Notes under the pieces: model-generated
Told to the model about the DNA's origin: nothing
Database searches by the model: none
Seen by the model: only the letters and a program-made list of their open reading frames with translations
Translations under genes and position numbers: made by a program
NCBI RefSeq assembly: GCF_036404855.1
Contig: NZ_DASWYS010000309.1
Span: 1 to 29,758, forward strand
Direction: 5' to 3'
Source: Pelomonas sp036404855
GTDB taxonomy: Bacteria > Pseudomonadota > Gammaproteobacteria > Burkholderiales > Burkholderiaceae_C
DNA length: 29,758 nucleotides
Part shown: piece after piece, positions 16,592 to 24,451 of the stretch
Position numbering within the stretch: the first letter of the stretch is position 1
Layout: every line of letters starts with the position of its first letter

Positions 16592-17770
16592 TCATTGTTG
16601 CGCCCAGCGGCCGACCAGGGCACGCTCTTCGTCCGTCATGCCCGTCGCATTGTTCAGCGGCATGGCGCGCTGCACGATGACCTGCTGGTAGATCTGCGCC
16701 TTGTGGGCGACCAGCGCCTCGGCGTTGTCCAGACGCACGCCCTTTTGCGCCAGCTCACCCGCGTGGCAGGCCAGGCAGCGCTGGCCCGCGACGGCCTGCA
16801 CCTGGTCCAGCGTCACCGGCGCGACCGCGCCGCTCGCCTGCGGCCTGGGAGCCATCCAGACGATGAGCCCCGCCAGCAGCGCCAGTGCCAGCGCGACGGC
16901 CCCCCAGCTATTGACGCCCTTGTGGCGCTTGACGAAGAAGACGCGCACAGCCACACCCGCGGCCATCAGCACACACAGCACGATCCAGTTCTGCGCATGC
17001 TGGTACAGCATGCCGTAGTGGTTGCTGAGCATGGCGATCAACACCGGCAGGCCGAACCAGGTGTTGTGCACGCTGCGCTGCTTCCCGCGCTGGCCGTACA
17101 CAGGATCGGGCTTCTGGCCGGCGCGCATCTGCGCGATGACCTTCTTTTGCCCCGGAATGATCCAGTGCGCGACGTTGCCCGTCATCATGGTGGCCAGCGT
17201 GGCGCCGACGATGAGAAAGGCCGCGCGGCCGGCGAAGAGGTGGCAGGCCAGCCAGCTTGCCGCAACGACGAAGACCGCCACCGCCGCCAGGACGCGGCCG
17301 TCATTCCCGACGCCGCCGTCGGCCGTGCGCCCCAAAGTGTGGCAGGCGGCCTCGTAGACCACCGTGCCCATGACGAGGAAGACCAGCGCCGCCGCCACCG
17401 CTTGCCAGGCCGCCCCCCAGGCGAATACGCGCGGGTCGATCAGCATCTGGCCGGCATTGCACAGGTAGAGCACGATGAAGAGGGCGAAGCCGCTCATCCA
17501 CGTCCAGTAGCTTTCCCAGTAGAACCAGTGCAGATCCTGCGGAAGGTTGGCAGGCGCCACCATGTACTTCTGCGGGTTGTAGAAGCCGCCACCGTGCACA
17601 GCCCACAGCTCGCCGTCCACGCCCTTGGCCTTGAGGTCCTCGGCCTGCGGCTTGGTGAGGTGGTTGTCCAGCCAGACGAAGTAGAAGGACGCGCCTATCC
17701 AGGCGATGACGGTGATGACGTGCAGCCAGCGCAGCAGCAGGTTGGCCCAGTCGAGCAGGTAAATGTCCAT
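16592..17770 (-). CDS. puuD: Urate hydroxylase PuuD (membrane protein with C-terminal cytochrome c)
   Basis: 392 residues. The N-terminal integral-membrane part (about 1-305) has eight or so hydrophobic helices, conserved histidines and the signature HGGGFYNPQKYMVAP (from about 59). It is followed by a C-terminal cytochrome c with CLACH (332-336) and a candidate distal Met370 in RAMPLNN. PuuD oxidises urate to 5-hydroxyisourate; the fused heme domain suggests electrons go to the respiratory chain rather than directly to oxygen, as established for the family. The gene lies downstream of xdhC on the same strand after a 105-base gap and upstream of glycerate kinase. There is no recognisable Shine-Dalgarno immediately before the ATG at 17770. 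Confidence 0.95.
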   Translation of the reverse strand: MDIYLLDWANLLLRWLHVITVIAWIGASFYFVWLDNHLTKPQAEDLKAKGVDGELWAVHGGGFYNPQKYMVAPANLPQDLHWFYWESYWTWMSGFALFIVLYLCNAGQMLIDPRVFAWGAAWQAVAAALVFLVMGTVVYEAACHTLGRTADGGVGNDGRVLAAVAVFVVAASWLACHLFAGRAAFLIVGATLATMMTGNVAHWIIPGQKKVIAQMRAGQKPDPVYGQRGKQRSVHNTWFGLPVLIAMLSNHYGMLYQHAQNWIVLCVLMAAGVAVRVFFVKRHKGVNSWGAVALALALLAGLIVWMAPRPQASGAVAPVTLDQVQAVAGQRCLACHAGELAQKGVRLDNAEALVAHKAQIYQQVIVQRAMPLNNATGMTDEERALVGRWAQQ

Positions 17771-17875
17771 GAAGCGGTGGTGATCTCGATGGCCCCACCA
17801 CGGCGGGTGCTGTGGAGCCCAAGGGTCGCGTCCGCAGGCTGTGAAGGCCCGACACCGCTGCGACTGGCCGCGAGT

Positions 17876-18646
17876 TTATTGAGGAAGCGCCAGGATCTGC
17901 GCCAGCACCGCCACCGCGATGACCGCAGGTTGCTTGCCCGCGACGCCAGGCACTCCGATGGGGCATGCCACCTGCGCCCGCTCGGCCTCGGTGAATCCTC
18001 GCGCCTCCAGCCGCTGGCGGAAGCTCGCCCACTTGGTGCGGCTACCGATCATGCCAATGAAGGCCAGGTCGCCGCGCTCGCGCTGACGCTTCAGGCAAGC
18101 GGCGACAAGGTCGAAGTCCTCGGCATGGTTGTGACTCATGATGAGCACCGCCGAGCCGGGCACCAGGTCGGCCACGGCGTCGGCGGCCGGGTCGCAGACC
18201 TCCTGGCGCCAGCCGCGCGCGGGCGGCTCGGCGGGGAACTGGCCTTCGCGACTGTCGATCCAGTGCAGGGCCAACGGCAAGTCTCGGGCAATGTGGGCGA
18301 TGGCCACGCCGACATGGCCGGCGCCAAAGAGCGCCAGCGGCCGCAACGGCGGCAGGGGCAGGCGGGCTGCCACGTCGGCGCCGGCCGCGAGGCGCTCGAA
18401 GTGCAGCCAGACGACGCCGCCGCAGCATTGGCCAAGGCTGGCACCCAGGGGGTAGCGCACCTCTGCCTCCAACTCGCCGCCATCCAGCGCCGTGCGGGCG
18501 CGGGCGATGGCATCGAACTCCAGATGGCCGCCACCGACCGTTCCCTGGATGCCCGCCCGGCTCACGGCCATCCAGGCGCCGACCTCGCGCGGCACGCTGC
18601 CGCTGGTGCGGGACACCGTGACGAGGACACAAGCTGCTTCAGCCAC
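17876..18646 (-). CDS. xdhC: Xanthine dehydrogenase accessory protein XdhC
   Basis: 256 residues. The N-terminal XdhC/CoxI part has VLVTVSRTSGSVPREVGAWM and GTVGGGHLEFDAI, then a LGQCCGG cysteine motif. The C-terminal Rossmann part has LFGAGHVG and MSHNHAEDFDL, with FIGMIGSRTK near the end. XdhC binds molybdenum cofactor, promotes its sulfuration and inserts it into xanthine dehydrogenase. The GTG start at 18646 overlaps the stop of the small upstream ORF by 8 bases (GTGGCTGA). The XdhA and XdhB subunits are not in the window, so the target enzyme must be encoded elsewhere. Confidence 0.94.
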   Translation of the reverse strand: MAEAACVLVTVSRTSGSVPREVGAWMAVSRAGIQGTVGGGHLEFDAIARARTALDGGELEAEVRYPLGASLGQCCGGVVWLHFERLAAGADVAARLPLPPLRPLALFGAGHVGVAIAHIARDLPLALHWIDSREGQFPAEPPARGWRQEVCDPAADAVADLVPGSAVLIMSHNHAEDFDLVAACLKRQRERGDLAFIGMIGSRTKWASFRQRLEARGFTEAERAQVACPIGVPGVAGKQPAVIAVAVLAQILALPQ

Positions 18647-18851
18647 GACGGGCCATCCTTCTCGCGCGCAACCGCTTGAAACGCAGGAAAACGCCCAGGC
18701 TCAGCGCGGCCAGCGCGCCGCCCAGCAGGAACTTGCCCATCGCGATGGCCACGCCGGCACTGCCCCACACGCCAACGTTGGCAAGCCCTTCAATAACGAC
18801 GAGAGCGCCGTCACCCAGGCGATCCAGCCGAGACGACTTGTCAGCTGCCAC
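18639..18851 (-). CDS. Small predicted membrane protein in the purine cluster
   Basis: 70 residues from a GTG at 18851. A short polar N-terminus is followed by a glycine/alanine-rich hydrophobic segment (about residues 27-57, containing VAIAMGKFLLGGALAALSL) and an Arg/Lys-rich tail (FKRLRARRMARR), which suggests a cytoplasmic C-terminus. It overlaps uraH by 11 bases at its start and xdhC by 8 bases at its stop, and its third codon positions are strongly G/C in the hydrophobic part; both support a real gene. The start codon is uncertain and no clear Shine-Dalgarno is visible. I do not recognise the family. Confidence 0.6.
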   Translation of the reverse strand: MAADKSSRLDRLGDGALVVIEGLANVGVWGSAGVAIAMGKFLLGGALAALSLGVFLRFKRLRARRMARRG

Positions 18852-19194
18852 GGTAGGTGGAGTATGCCCAGGGCGACGCGAGCAATGGCACGTGGTAGTG
18901 CGAGGCCTCGTCGGCGATGCCGAAGTCCAGTGGCACTTCGTCGAGGAAGGCCGGCTCAGGGAGCTTGTCACCACGGGCGCGGAAATAGGCCGCCACCTCG
19001 AAAACCAGCCGATAGCGACCGGCCGTGAAGGTCGCCCCTTCGAGGACGGGGCCATCGGCGCGACCATCCGCGTTCAGGTGCAGGCTGCGCAGCCACTTGG
19101 GGCCTTCTGCCTCAAAACGATAGAGGCGGACGGTCATGCCGGCTGCGGGGCAGCCGTTGGCGGTGTCGAGCACGTGTGTTGTCAGTTTGCCCAT
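18841..19194 (-). CDS. uraH: 5-hydroxyisourate hydrolase (transthyretin-like)
   Basis: 117 residues, the usual length. It has the N-terminal LTTHVLDT motif with the catalytic His, a central VRLYRF strand with the active-site Arg, and the C-terminal HYHVPLLASPWAYSTYRGS whose YRGS tetrapeptide is the family hallmark. It hydrolyses 5-hydroxyisourate, the PuuD product, to OHCU in the cytoplasm. The ATG at 19194 gives the standard MGKLTTHVLD start; an in-frame upstream ATG would cross the divergent puuE start. Only 49 bases separate the uraH and puuE start codons, so the two divergent promoters must share that gap or overlap coding sequence. Confidence 0.96.
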   Translation of the reverse strand: MGKLTTHVLDTANGCPAAGMTVRLYRFEAEGPKWLRSLHLNADGRADGPVLEGATFTAGRYRLVFEVAAYFRARGDKLPEPAFLDEVPLDFGIADEASHYHVPLLASPWAYSTYRGS

Positions 19195-19243
19195 CGGGAT
19201 TCCGTTGTCCGTCGCGGGATGCGGCTTGATGCAAAGTGTAGGG

Positions 19244-20200
19244 ATGAGCACCGCACGCTATCCCCGCGACCTCGTCGGCTACGGCGAAACCCCACCCCAC
19301 GCGCAATGGCCTGGCGGCGCCCGCGTGGCCGTGCAGTTCGTGCTGAACTACGAGGAAGGCGGCGAGAACTCGGTGCTGCACGGCGACGCCGGCAGCGAGC
19401 AATTCCTGTCCGAAATGTTCAACCCGGCCAGCTATCCGGCGCGGCACCTCAGCATGGAAGGCGTCTACGAGTATGGCTCGCGCGTGGGCGTGTGGCGACT
19501 GCTGAAGGAGTTCGAGAAGCGGGCCCTGCCGCTGACCGTCTTCGGCGTGGGCATGGCGCTGGAGCGCCACCCCGATGTGACGCAGGCCTTCGTCGAGCTG
19601 GACCACGAGATCGCCTCCCACGGTTGGCGCTGGATCCACTATCAAGCCATGGAAGAGGACACCGAGCGCGCCCACCTGGCCCAGGCCATGGCGTCGCTGA
19701 AGCGACTGACACTGGGACGCGACCCGCACGGCCTGGGCTGGTACACCGGCCGCGACAGCCCGAACACGCGACGCCTCGTGGCGGACTTTGGCGGCTTCGA
19801 GTACGACAGCGACTACTACGGCGACGACCTGCCCTTCTGGCTGCAGGTCCGCAAGACCAACGGCGAGCTGGCGCCGCACCTCGTCGTGCCCTATACGCTG
19901 GATTGCAACGACATGCGCTTCGCCCTGCCCCAGGGCTTCAGCCATGCCGAGCCCTTCTTCGAGTACTTGCGCGACAGTTTCGACGTGCTCTATGCCGAAG
20001 GCGCCGAGAGCCCGAAGATGATGAGCATCGGCATGCATTGCCGGCTGCTCGGCCGCCCCGGTCGCATGCGCGCGCTGCAGAAGTTCCTCGACCACATCGA
20101 GGCGCACGACCGCGTCTGGATCTGCCGACGGCTGGACATCGCGCGGCACTGGAAAACCGTTCACCCCTTTGATGCCAAGACGGCCTTCGTCTGGGAATGA
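19244..20200 (+). CDS. puuE: Allantoinase PuuE (polysaccharide-deacetylase fold)
   Basis: 318 residues. Family motifs include YPRDLVGYGETPPHAQWPGG at the start, VQFVLNYEEGGENSVLHGD, SMEGVYEYGSRVGVWRLL, and ASHGWRWIHYQ with the histidine of the NodB-type site. GWYTGRDSPNTRRLV and SIGMHCRLLGRPGR come later. PuuE is the metal-independent allantoinase unrelated to AllB; it opens allantoin to allantoate. I chose the ATG at 19244; another in-frame ATG at 19229 adds five residues. Its stop overlaps the start of the uraD-allC fusion as ATGA (20197-20200). Confidence 0.95.
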   Translation: MSTARYPRDLVGYGETPPHAQWPGGARVAVQFVLNYEEGGENSVLHGDAGSEQFLSEMFNPASYPARHLSMEGVYEYGSRVGVWRLLKEFEKRALPLTVFGVGMALERHPDVTQAFVELDHEIASHGWRWIHYQAMEEDTERAHLAQAMASLKRLTLGRDPHGLGWYTGRDSPNTRRLVADFGGFEYDSDYYGDDLPFWLQVRKTNGELAPHLVVPYTLDCNDMRFALPQGFSHAEPFFEYLRDSFDVLYAEGAESPKMMSIGMHCRLLGRPGRMRALQKFLDHIEAHDRVWICRRLDIARHWKTVHPFDAKTAFVWE

Positions 20201-21942
20201 TGACCCTTGATCAACTCAATGCCGCCAGCGCGGCGAGCTTCGTCGCGCTGCTTGATGGCACCTATGAGCACTCGCCCTGGATCGCCGAGCGAGCAGCAGC
20301 TTCTCGCCCTTTCAAGACGCTGGCAGCGCTGAAGGTCGCACTCGCCCGCGTCGTGCGCGAGGCCAGCGTGGACGAGCAGTTGGGCCTGATCCGCGCCCAC
20401 CCCGAGCTGGCCGGCAAGGCCGCCGTCGCTGGCGAACTGACGGCGGAGTCGACGAACGAGCAGCAGAAGGCGGGCCTCACCGCCTGCACGCCCGAAGAAT
20501 TCGCGAAGCTGCAGCAGCTCAATGCCGACTACAACGCGCGCTTCGGCTTCCCCTTCATCCTCGCCGTGCGTGGGCCGCGCGGCACGGGCTTCACGCGCCA
20601 GGAGATCATCGCGACCTTCGAGCGCCGGCTGCGGGCCCACCCGGATCTGGAACGTGCCGAATGTCTGCGCCAAATCCACCGCATCGCCGAGATCCGGCTG
20701 AACGACAAGTTCGACGCGCGGCCTGAGCTGGGCGAACAGCTGTGGGACTGGGCGGCAGCGCTGGCCCAGCACAGCGACGCCCAGGACGCCCTCACCTGCA
20801 CCTACGCCACGCCCGCGCACACAGCGGTTGGCGAGCAGTTGATGGCCTGGATGCGCGACTGCGGCTTTGACGACGTCCATCGCGACGCCGTGGGCAACAT
20901 CGTCGGCATCTACAACGGCACGGGCAACCAGCGCCTGCTGACGGGCAGCCACTACGACACCGTGCGCCGAGCCGGCCGCTTCGACGGACGGCTGGGCATC
21001 TTCGTGCCCATGCTGGTCGTGCGTGAACTGCACCGTCGCGGCAAGCGCCTGCCCTTTGGCCTGGAGGTCGTCGGCTTCTCCGAGGAAGAGGGGCAGCGCT
21101 ATCCGGCGGACTTCCTTGGCTCCAGCGCGCTGATCGGGGCCTTCCAGCCCGCCTGGCTGGATCAGGCCGACGCCGCGGGCATCACGCTGCGCGACGCAAT
21201 GCAGTCCGCCGGCCTGGCCGGCACGATGGACAGCATCCAGACCGCGACACGCGACGCATCGCGCTACCTCGGCTTTGTCGAAGTCCACATCGAGCAGGGA
21301 CCGGTGCTGGACAGCCTGGACCTGCCGCTGGGCATCGTCACTAGCATCAACGGAAGCCGCCGCTACACCGGCGAGATCGTCGGGCTGGCCAGCCACGCCG
21401 GCACCACGCCCATGGGCCAGCGCCGCGACGCCGCGGCCGGCGTGGCCGAACTCATCCTGTTCATCGAGCAGCGCGCCGCCTCCGTACCGGACATCGTTGG
21501 CACGGTCGGCATGCTGGAGGTGCCCTCAGGCTCCATCAACGTCATCCCCGGCCGCTGCCGTTTCAGCTTGGACCTGCGTGCCACGACCGACGCGGCCCGG
21601 GATGCGCTGGATGCCGATGTGCGCACCAAGCTCGACGACATCTGTCAGCGCCGGGGTCTCAGCTGCACGCTGAAGCCGACGCTGGCCGCCAACGCGGCGC
21701 CCAGCGACCCGGCCTGGCAGGCGCGCTGGGAAGCCGCCGTCACTGCGTTGGGCTTGCCACTGCACCGCCTGCCCTCGGGCGCCGGCCATGATGCGATGAA
21801 GATCCACGAATTGCTGCCGCAGGCCATGCTGTTCGTGCGCGGCGGCAACGGTGGCATCAGCCACAACCCGCTGGAATCGGTGACAGCAGATGACGCTGAA
21901 CTGTCCGTCCGCGCCTTTGAACGTCTGCTCGATACCTTATGA
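20197..21942 (+). CDS. uraD-allC: Bifunctional OHCU decarboxylase / allantoate amidohydrolase (UraD-AllC fusion)
   Basis: 581 residues joining two enzymes. The UraD domain (about 1-168) has IRAHPELAGKAA with catalytic His68, the EQQKAGL segment (88-94) and FGFPFILAVRG. The AllC domain (about 183-581) is an M20-type dinuclear amidohydrolase with its ligands visible: His252 in GSHYDTV, Asp263 in FDGRLG, Glu297/298 in SEEEGQRY, His364 in EVHIEQGP and His556 in GISHNPLE. UraD makes S-allantoin from OHCU; AllC deaminates and decarboxylates allantoate to ureidoglycine. These steps flank that of PuuE, whose gene overlaps upstream. No internal stop or frameshift separates the parts, and the linker (about 168-183) is short. 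Confidence 0.94.
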   Translation: MMTLDQLNAASAASFVALLDGTYEHSPWIAERAAASRPFKTLAALKVALARVVREASVDEQLGLIRAHPELAGKAAVAGELTAESTNEQQKAGLTACTPEEFAKLQQLNADYNARFGFPFILAVRGPRGTGFTRQEIIATFERRLRAHPDLERAECLRQIHRIAEIRLNDKFDARPELGEQLWDWAAALAQHSDAQDALTCTYATPAHTAVGEQLMAWMRDCGFDDVHRDAVGNIVGIYNGTGNQRLLTGSHYDTVRRAGRFDGRLGIFVPMLVVRELHRRGKRLPFGLEVVGFSEEEGQRYPADFLGSSALIGAFQPAWLDQADAAGITLRDAMQSAGLAGTMDSIQTATRDASRYLGFVEVHIEQGPVLDSLDLPLGIVTSINGSRRYTGEIVGLASHAGTTPMGQRRDAAAGVAELILFIEQRAASVPDIVGTVGMLEVPSGSINVIPGRCRFSLDLRATTDAARDALDADVRTKLDDICQRRGLSCTLKPTLAANAAPSDPAWQARWEAAVTALGLPLHRLPSGAGHDAMKIHELLPQAMLFVRGGNGGISHNPLESVTADDAELSVRAFERLLDTL

Positions 21943-23162
21943 CTCAGAACCCTACCGACGCCTGGATTGGCGAACATTTCGGCGACGAAGTCCGCTTCCT
22001 CCAGCACCTCGTTCGCCTCCCCACCGACACCCCGCCCGGCAACAACGCGCCGCACGCCGACCGCACGGCCGAGCTGCTGACCGAGTTGGGCTTCGTGGTC
22101 GAGAAGCACGCCGTTCCCGCTGCCGAGGTGCAGGTTGCCGGTATGCAATCCATCACCAACCTCATCGTGCGCCACCGCTTCGGCGACGGTGGCCCGACGA
22201 TCGCGCTGAATGCGCATGGCGACGTGGTACCGCCAGGCGAGGGCTGGACGCATGCCCCCTACGGCGCCGAGATCGTGGACGGCAAGCTCTACGGCCGTGC
22301 GGCGGCCGTCAGCAAGAGCGACTTCGCGACCTACACCTTCGCGCTGCTGGCGTTGAAGCACTCGGGCCTGCCACTCAGGGGCGCGGTCGAGCTGCACTTC
22401 ACCTACGACGAGGAATTTGGCGGTGAGCTGGGCCCGGGCTGGTTGCTGAAGCAAGGCCTGACGAAGCCCGACTACCTGATCGCCGCCGGCTTCAGCTACC
22501 AGGTCGTCACGGCCCACAACGGCTGCCTGCAGATGGAGGTAACGCTGCACGGCCTAGCCTCGCACGCAGCCTATCCGAGCACGGGCATCGATGCGCTGCA
22601 GGCCACCAACAAGTTGCTGACGGCGCTCTACGCCCACAACGATGTTCTGAAGACGCGCCGCTCCGAGGTGCCAGGCATCACGCATCCCTATCTGAACGTC
22701 GGCCGCATCGAAGGTGGCAGCAACACCAACGTCGTGCCGGGCAAGGTCGTCCTCAAGCTGGACCGCCGCATGATCCCCGAGGAGGATCCCGCGAGCGTCG
22801 AAGCCGAGGTGCGTGCGCTGATCGAGAACAGCGTGGCGCAAAGCGCCGGCGTCAGGCTCGACATTAAGCGGCTGCTGCTCGCGAACTCCATGAAGCCGCT
22901 TCCCGGCGCAGCGCCGCTGGTGGCCGCGTTGCAGAAGCACGGCCAGGCCGTGTTCGGAGAAGAGATCCCGACCTCGGGCACGCCGCTCTACACCGATGTG
23001 CGCCTCTATACCGCCCACGGCATCCCGGCTGCCATCTACGGCGCCGGGCCGCGCACCGTGCTGGAAAGCAACGCCAAGCGCGCCGATGAGCACCTGGTGC
23101 TGAAGGACCTGGAGCGCGCCACCCTGGTGGTCGCGCGCACGCTGGCCGAGCTGCTGGTCTAG
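21939..23162 (+). CDS. M20/ArgE-DapE-like hydrolase with noncanonical metal site
   Basis: 407 residues with the M20 layout: catalytic part 1-200 and 310-407, with a dimerisation insert between. His93/Asp95 (NAHGDVVPPGEGW) and Glu158/Glu159 (YDEEFGG) are present, as is His209 in ASHAAYP. The usual bridging Asp after GRG is Val124 in GRAAAVSKSD, the EP-type acidic ligand position reads AAGFSY (182-187), and the last His position reads Lys380 in NAKRADEH. This assignment is by eye. The stop-start ATGA overlap with uraD-allC (21939-21942) places it in purine breakdown; acting on ureidoglycine, ureidoglycolate or a related carbamoyl compound is a guess. Its stop overlaps the next, convergent gene at a CTAG. 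Confidence 0.8.
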   Translation: MTQNPTDAWIGEHFGDEVRFLQHLVRLPTDTPPGNNAPHADRTAELLTELGFVVEKHAVPAAEVQVAGMQSITNLIVRHRFGDGGPTIALNAHGDVVPPGEGWTHAPYGAEIVDGKLYGRAAAVSKSDFATYTFALLALKHSGLPLRGAVELHFTYDEEFGGELGPGWLLKQGLTKPDYLIAAGFSYQVVTAHNGCLQMEVTLHGLASHAAYPSTGIDALQATNKLLTALYAHNDVLKTRRSEVPGITHPYLNVGRIEGGSNTNVVPGKVVLKLDRRMIPEEDPASVEAEVRALIENSVAQSAGVRLDIKRLLLANSMKPLPGAAPLVAALQKHGQAVFGEEIPTSGTPLYTDVRLYTAHGIPAAIYGAGPRTVLESNAKRADEHLVLKDLERATLVVARTLAELLV

Positions 23163-24451
23163 GACCCGAGCAACTGCCGCCGCGCGGCCAGTTGCTCTGC
23201 CGTGAACGGACTCCAGTTGGGCCGCTGCGCGTACAGGCCGTAGAGCGCCAGCAGATTGCCCCGCACCTGCGGATTGGTGGGGTCCAGCGCGAGCACTGCG
23301 AGCAACTCATCAGCCAGAGCCTTGGCGGACCCGGCGTTCAGGGGCTGCCGTGCCGCGCTCATCACGGCGGCGGTCTGTCGCGCGGCGGCGGTGCCGGGCA
23401 GGCGTTCCGCGGCCTGCGTGAACTGCTGACTGGCCGCCTCGCGCTGCTCGCCACCCCAGGCCATGTGGCCACGCAGGCCGGCAGCCACGCCCCAGGCCGC
23501 AGGGGCCTGATCCCCCGGCACCGCGCGCTCGTAGCGCGCCAATGCGGCCAGCACCGCGTCGGCCATGGGCTGGCGCTGCGCGGCGGGCACGCCGCCGGCA
23601 CGAAGTCGCAGCCAACCGGCCACGCCTTCGGCGAAGTCGAGCTCGGGCAGCCAGCGCGACAGCGACCAATCCGGCGTGTCGTCGCCCGTGCGCGCGCGAA
23701 CCCAGCCGGCCGGCAGGCCCGGCCGCATCGGCGCCAGCCGCAGCCAGTCGCCGCGCGCCTCGGCCACCCAATAGGGGAAGCTCTCGCGCGTGGAACTGCC
23801 AATCTCCACGCCCGGCACGGCCAGGTCGGGCGCGGGGCGCACGCGCAGCGCGGCGCGGAAGGCGGTGTCGATGCGTGCCAGGTCATCCAGCCGGATGCGC
23901 CGCGGCGCGAAGGACAGGGCCTGTGCGGGCAGCGCGACCTTCAATTCCAGCCGCGCGTCGCCCGCCTGCAAGGGCACGGCCAGCACCTCGGGCTCCAGGC
24001 CGTCCTGCCCCTGACGGCCGAAACGCAGATAGCTCTGCAGGAACAGCTCGCCGTCCTGCTCGAACAATCGGCCCCACACCACCACCACCCCCTGGCCCGG
24101 CTTCAGCCGGCCGCTGGCCACGCCATAGCGGCTGACGCGCGCCAGCACCTGATCCACGTCGCACACCTGCTGGGGCTCGGCCACCAGATCCACCACGCCG
24201 ATGGAGCCGAACTTCAGCATGCCCATCAGCAACTGTAGATGGGCCAGCGCCGAAAGCTGGCGGCTGGCCGCCTGCAGCACGGGCGGCCCGGACTGGGCGC
24301 GCCAAGGCAACACCAGCGCATTGACCGCTGCTCCACCGAAGACGACCGGGTCGGAGCAGGGTCGGATGTCCATGGCGAACAACCGCGGCGGCAGCAGCGC
24401 AAGCAGCAAGGTCAGCACGACCAGCAGGGGGGCGTTGGCGCGGCGCATCAT
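23159..24451 (-). CDS. Uncharacterised secreted protein with SH3-like segment and helical repeats
   Basis: 430 residues with a signal peptide (MMRRANAPLLVVLTLLLALL, cleavage near LFA|MD). The first part (about 30-230) contains VVVWGRLFEQDG, YLRFGR and RIRLDDLARIDTAF, which resemble stretches of the preceding gene's product. A segment FPYWVAEARGDWLRLAPM then AGWVRARTG (about 250-285) looks like a bacterial SH3-type beta barrel. The C-terminal 140 residues are Ala/Leu-rich helices, TPR-like. It starts at an ATGA overlap (24451-24448) with the upstream gene and ends convergently with the M20 gene at CTAG. I do not recognise the family; function unknown. Confidence 0.72.
   Translation of the reverse strand: MMRRANAPLLVVLTLLLALLPPRLFAMDIRPCSDPVVFGGAAVNALVLPWRAQSGPPVLQAASRQLSALAHLQLLMGMLKFGSIGVVDLVAEPQQVCDVDQVLARVSRYGVASGRLKPGQGVVVVWGRLFEQDGELFLQSYLRFGRQGQDGLEPEVLAVPLQAGDARLELKVALPAQALSFAPRRIRLDDLARIDTAFRAALRVRPAPDLAVPGVEIGSSTRESFPYWVAEARGDWLRLAPMRPGLPAGWVRARTGDDTPDWSLSRWLPELDFAEGVAGWLRLRAGGVPAAQRQPMADAVLAALARYERAVPGDQAPAAWGVAAGLRGHMAWGGEQREAASQQFTQAAERLPGTAAARQTAAVMSAARQPLNAGSAKALADELLAVLALDPTNPQVRGNLLALYGLYAQRPNWSPFTAEQLAARRQLLGS

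Noticed and set aside
19195..19243. Sigma70-type promoter in the uraH/puuE gap
   Set aside because: A TTGTCC-like -35 can be placed but no acceptable -10 follows at 16-18 bases on either strand.
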